From Comamonas avium (GTDB lineage Bacteria; Pseudomonadota; Gammaproteobacteria; Burkholderiales; Burkholderiaceae_C), in NCBI RefSeq assembly GCF_014836675.1, contig NZ_JACSQK010000007.1, positions 79,126 through 136,698 of the forward strand: 57,573 nt of DNA, given 5' to 3'. Positions 54,798-57,573 of this stretch are shown in pieces. The position numbers were made by a program, and so were the translations under genes. The notes beneath the pieces were generated by a model. It searched no databases and was not told the origin of the DNA. It saw only the letters and a program-made list of their open reading frames with translations. The number at the start of each line of letters is the position of its first letter. Within the stretch, counting starts at the first letter, position 1.

Positions 54798-57573
54798 TCA
54801 ACTGTGGTCAAGCTTGAGCTTGCCTTGGTCAATCAGATTTTTGATCATGGTGTTCTGGTCATGGCTGCTACCCGTCAAGTCCACACCTTCCACCACAATC
54901 TGCTGGTTGTAGCCACTGCCGTCTGCAGCCAGGCCGCCAGAAGTCGAGACCTTGATCACGGTATTCACTGTGCCTCCTGTGCCAGCCTGTGTCTCAAGGT
55001 GCAAGAACTTGCTCAAGTCACTGGTGTGCTCTTCGCCTTGCAGCAAATCACCCAGCACCAGCTTGTCGCTGCCGGCAGTGCCAAAGCCCTTCACTACATC
55101 AACCGGTGCACTCTGTGTCCCCGATTTCCAAGTGAAAAGATCATCACTGCCAGTGCCCACCAGAGTGTCCAGACCAGTCGAGGCAAGAATTTCATGCCCG
55201 GGCAACGGTGTCGGAACCACAGGTGTCTCTGTTACAACTCCAGCCAATACCCCTGGCCCGCTGGCATTCACCGTAATGGTCAAATTGGCTGTCGCCGTAT
55301 CACCATCGGCCTGCGTCAAGTGGTACTCAAAAACATCCTGCTGTGTCGCATGGTAGGGGGCTCCGCTGGCTGTCGTATAGGTATAGCTGCCGTCGGCATT
55401 GAGGTGCAACGTACCGTAGGTGCCAACCACATCCACCCCCGCCACACCCACTTTTGTACTGCCCACATACAAGCTCGCACCTTCAGAACCCTGCGAGTCA
55501 TTGTTCAGCACATTGCCGCTAACGCTTGAAGTGGACCATTGCGGCTCATATGTCACGGGATGAATGACTTGGAAGTCATCTACCGAAACACTGGCCTTGT
55601 TGCTATTGGCATTCCCACTGGCATCCGTCACATTCAGATAAATCCGATACTGGCCAGCTGCATCCAACATTTTGGTCTCAATATACTGAGAATTAGAAGT
55701 GATGCTGCCAGAGGTGCCTGCACCCGTTAGCGCCACCCAGGTTGCACCCACCTTCTGGTACAGCGCCCATTGCGCCGTATCGTTACCAGTACTCCAATTA
55801 CCGCGCGCTTCCACCTGGAACGACAGCTTTTCGCCTCCAGCACTACTGGCTGTGTAGATTGGCGTAAACACCTCTCCAGCTCCAGTGCTGCTGCCGTTGT
55901 TATCCGTCACGGTCAATCGGCCATCAGCACCATTGGACGACGAAACCGTCGTATTTGCAGAGCGTAGCCATGCGTCTGCCCCCCCAGCTGCAGTTGCTAG
56001 ACTAGTGAAACTGGCCTGCGTTGCAGAGCTGAAAGACCAGTCCCCATTGTCGTTAGTGTTGAAGTTTGCCTGCGATGTATTGGGCACAGTCACCGGCACC
56101 ATCGTCGAGGTTGTAGAGACCGATGCACCATCGTCTACTGATGACACCTCGCTGCGATCCGTCAGGGTGAACACCAGATTGGCAGGGTTAGATACCGAGC
56201 CGTCCACATCCTTCAGGGTATAGGTGAGTGCAGCAGACAGTGCTGCATTTACATCCGTCGTGTTGTTTGCAGTAAAGGTGTATGTGCCATCCCCTTTGAC
56301 AACCACCTTGCCAACCGCTCCCAGATCAAAGGTGAATGTATCGCTTGCACTGGTGAAAGTATGGGTTTGCGCACCAAAGGTCACCACACTCACAACTGCA
56401 CTGCCCCATCCATCTCCTGATGTATTACCTCCTTCGGTCTTCAGGTCCCCCGTCACTACAGCACCAGGAGACACCACTGTCTGCAAAAGCGCATCTTTAA
56501 GTGCCGTCACATCGCTGAGGATGACGTGATCATCTTGGGCTGCCGTGGTGTGTGTGCCCTGTACTTCGCCAGCCTTCCAGGCGATTGGTTCAAGGTTGTT
56601 GGCATTTGTAGATGTAAGGCCACCAAAACCGATGGCATATGCATCGCTAAAGTTTTTGGAACCCAGCCAAGTAATCCATTGGGATTCTTTAGCCGTTCCA
56701 ACAGCGCCGTTCGTAGGCTCTCCATCGGACATGAAAACAGAGACATTCTTCCCTGCACCGCCAGGGAAAGTTCCAGCAGCATTTACATAATTCATGACAC
56801 TTGTCAGTGCGCCATCATAGTTAGTACCGCCAACTGCATTCAGTGCATTCACAGCCAAAATGGCTTGCTGCAACTGTGCTGCGGTGTACCACTGCCCGCC
56901 GTTCAAAGCACTATTGTCTGTGGCATACCCGCTGGATGAGAATGTAGTAATGAATACGGCATTCACACTGCCAGAATTGAGAAGCTCTGCAACGGCCTCT
57001 TTGACCAAGTCAAGCCGAGTTTTACCAGCAACCCCAGAGTCAAAATTCATACTGCCGGAAAGATCGATCGTGAGCACCACATTGCTCTTAGTCTCAGTAC
57101 GGCTGCTTTCCAGTGCAGAGTGGTCGATGTCATTGACTACAGGCTTTTGATCGACGTTATTCACCGTAATGCTCAGCTGTGCGGTGGTCGTGTCGCCATC
57201 ACCGTCTTTAACGGTATATGTAAACACATCTTGTTTATCAGACGTGACCGCTGCTGTTGCCTGATAGGTGTAGCTGCCATCTTTGCCCAAGGTCAGCTGA
57301 CCGTACTGCCCCTGAATCACATATGCACCGCTTCCGTTGGCAGTTGTTACGGAGCCCGAGGTCACGTTATTCACACCCACCACCCCGCCTGCGGTGTCCC
57401 AGCCATCTGCACCCGGCTTATCGTTGAAAAGCACACCACCGGCCGCACCCACAGTCAGGGTTGCACCCTCTGCAACACTGCCAACATCACTTAGTGCCAC
57501 AGGGATATCGTCCGAGACAGTCACATTGACGGTGCCCTGCGCCGTATCTCCATCGGTGTCGGTGGCCACCACC
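54798..57573 (-). CDS. LapA-like giant RTX-type adhesin, C-terminal part (5' end outside window)
   Basis: About 925 residues are seen, open at the right edge. In order: VCBS-type beta repeats (about 1-145, YGQLTLGKDGSYTYQ), a von Willebrand A domain with the metal site D170-L-S172-G-S174 (about 163-365), further repeat segments (about 370-470 and 690-790), and a C-terminal type I secretion domain (GTGSDDLFTWKSG, GSDKLVLGDLL). It is a surface adhesin secreted by an ABC/TolC system not seen here. The LapG cut site would be near the unseen N-terminus. Confidence 0.92.
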   Translation of the reverse strand, partial: VVATDTDGDTAQGTVNVTVSDDIPVALSDVGSVAEGATLTVGAAGGVLFNDKPGADGWDTAGGVVGVNNVTSGSVTTANGSGAYVIQGQYGQLTLGKDGSYTYQATAAVTSDKQDVFTYTVKDGDGDTTTAQLSITVNNVDQKPVVNDIDHSALESSRTETKSNVVLTIDLSGSMNFDSGVAGKTRLDLVKEAVAELLNSGSVNAVFITTFSSSGYATDNSALNGGQWYTAAQLQQAILAVNALNAVGGTNYDGALTSVMNYVNAAGTFPGGAGKNVSVFMSDGEPTNGAVGTAKESQWITWLGSKNFSDAYAIGFGGLTSTNANNLEPIAWKAGEVQGTHTTAAQDDHVILSDVTALKDALLQTVVSPGAVVTGDLKTEGGNTSGDGWGSAVVSVVTFGAQTHTFTSASDTFTFDLGAVGKVVVKGDGTYTFTANNTTDVNAALSAALTYTLKDVDGSVSNPANLVFTLTDRSEVSSVDDGASVSTTSTMVPVTVPNTSQANFNTNDNGDWSFSSATQASFTSLATAAGGADAWLRSANTTVSSSNGADGRLTVTDNNGSSTGAGEVFTPIYTASSAGGEKLSFQVEARGNWSTGNDTAQWALYQKVGATWVALTGAGTSGSITSNSQYIETKMLDAAGQYRIYLNVTDASGNANSNKASVSVDDFQVIHPVTYEPQWSTSSVSGNVLNNDSQGSEGASLYVGSTKVGVAGVDVVGTYGTLHLNADGSYTYTTASGAPYHATQQDVFEYHLTQADGDTATANLTITVNASGPGVLAGVVTETPVVPTPLPGHEILASTGLDTLVGTGSDDLFTWKSGTQSAPVDVVKGFGTAGSDKLVLGDLLQGEEHTSDLSKFLHLETQAGTGGTVNTVIKVSTSGGLAADGSGYNQQIVVEGVDLTGSSHDQNTMIKNLIDQGKLKLDHS

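Overview
The window reads as one contiguous chromosomal segment of a Burkholderiales bacterium, most likely family Comamonadaceae (Comamonas, Delftia or Acidovorax type). This is an inference. It rests on the petABC-sspA-sspB order, the linkage of mla, ibaG and murA to a his-hinT-tatABC run, Bug-type solute receptors, high GC with matching codon use, and dispersed palindromic repeats I associate with that family. No rRNA gene, CRISPR array, prophage or complete insertion sequence is visible.

Layout. (1) 1-4524: two identical tRNA-Thr(UGU) genes with a terminator-like hairpin between them, then sspB, sspA and the cytochrome bc1 genes petC, petB and petA, all on the minus strand. (2) 4525-9824: mscL, pdxA, a Nif3-family metal protein, an MFS transporter and a DegS-like serine protease. 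(3) 9825-10122: a nest of repeats plus a bidirectional terminator. (4) 10123-30986: about 21 kb of genes all on the minus strand. In transcription order these are mlaF-E-D-A-C-B (phospholipid trafficking), a YadGH-like ABC exporter, ibaG, murA, hisG, hisD, a terminator, a lipoprotein gene, an RHH/PIN toxin-antitoxin pair, hisC-B-H-A, a hexose-6-phosphate mutarotase gene, hisF-I-E, a small membrane protein, a patatin-like lipase, hinT and tatA-B-C. (5) 31199-33552: a polar amino acid ABC importer. (6) 33701-40851: a DUF3293 gene and the glutamate synthase genes gltD and gltB. (7) 41066-41770: a REP-associated-type transposase (RAYT) lacking the first histidine of its HUH motif. (8) 41858-51609: an aromatic lower-pathway cluster. 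A divergent IclR regulator faces pcaI-pcaJ-pcaF-pcaD, then a cyclase-family hydrolase, a YciI-like protein, an SDR, an AtoE-like transporter, muconolactone isomerase (catC) and a Bug receptor. (9) 51827-57573: a LapD-LapG-LapA biofilm module. The adhesin runs off the right edge, so only its C-terminal 925 or so residues are seen.

How the parts work together. The bc1 genes serve respiration. The mla, murA, ibaG and tat genes form an envelope-maintenance block interleaved with histidine biosynthesis. The pca/cat cluster converts muconolactone or 3-oxoadipate enol-lactone to succinyl-CoA and acetyl-CoA. LapD senses c-di-GMP and holds the protease LapG away from the giant adhesin.

The least-explained material is non-coding. 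There are at least three families of short repeats. One is a two-armed palindrome (AGCTnnnAGCGCTT ends) with about nine full, short or half copies here. One is a 111-bp element with 13-bp inverted ends. One is a GC-rich element that supplies the stop codon of pcaI. Other points of interest are a diverged second copy of the LapA C-terminal tail just past its stop codon, a nested palindromic operator in front of the toxin-antitoxin pair, and a perfect 10-bp inverted repeat upstream of mlaF.
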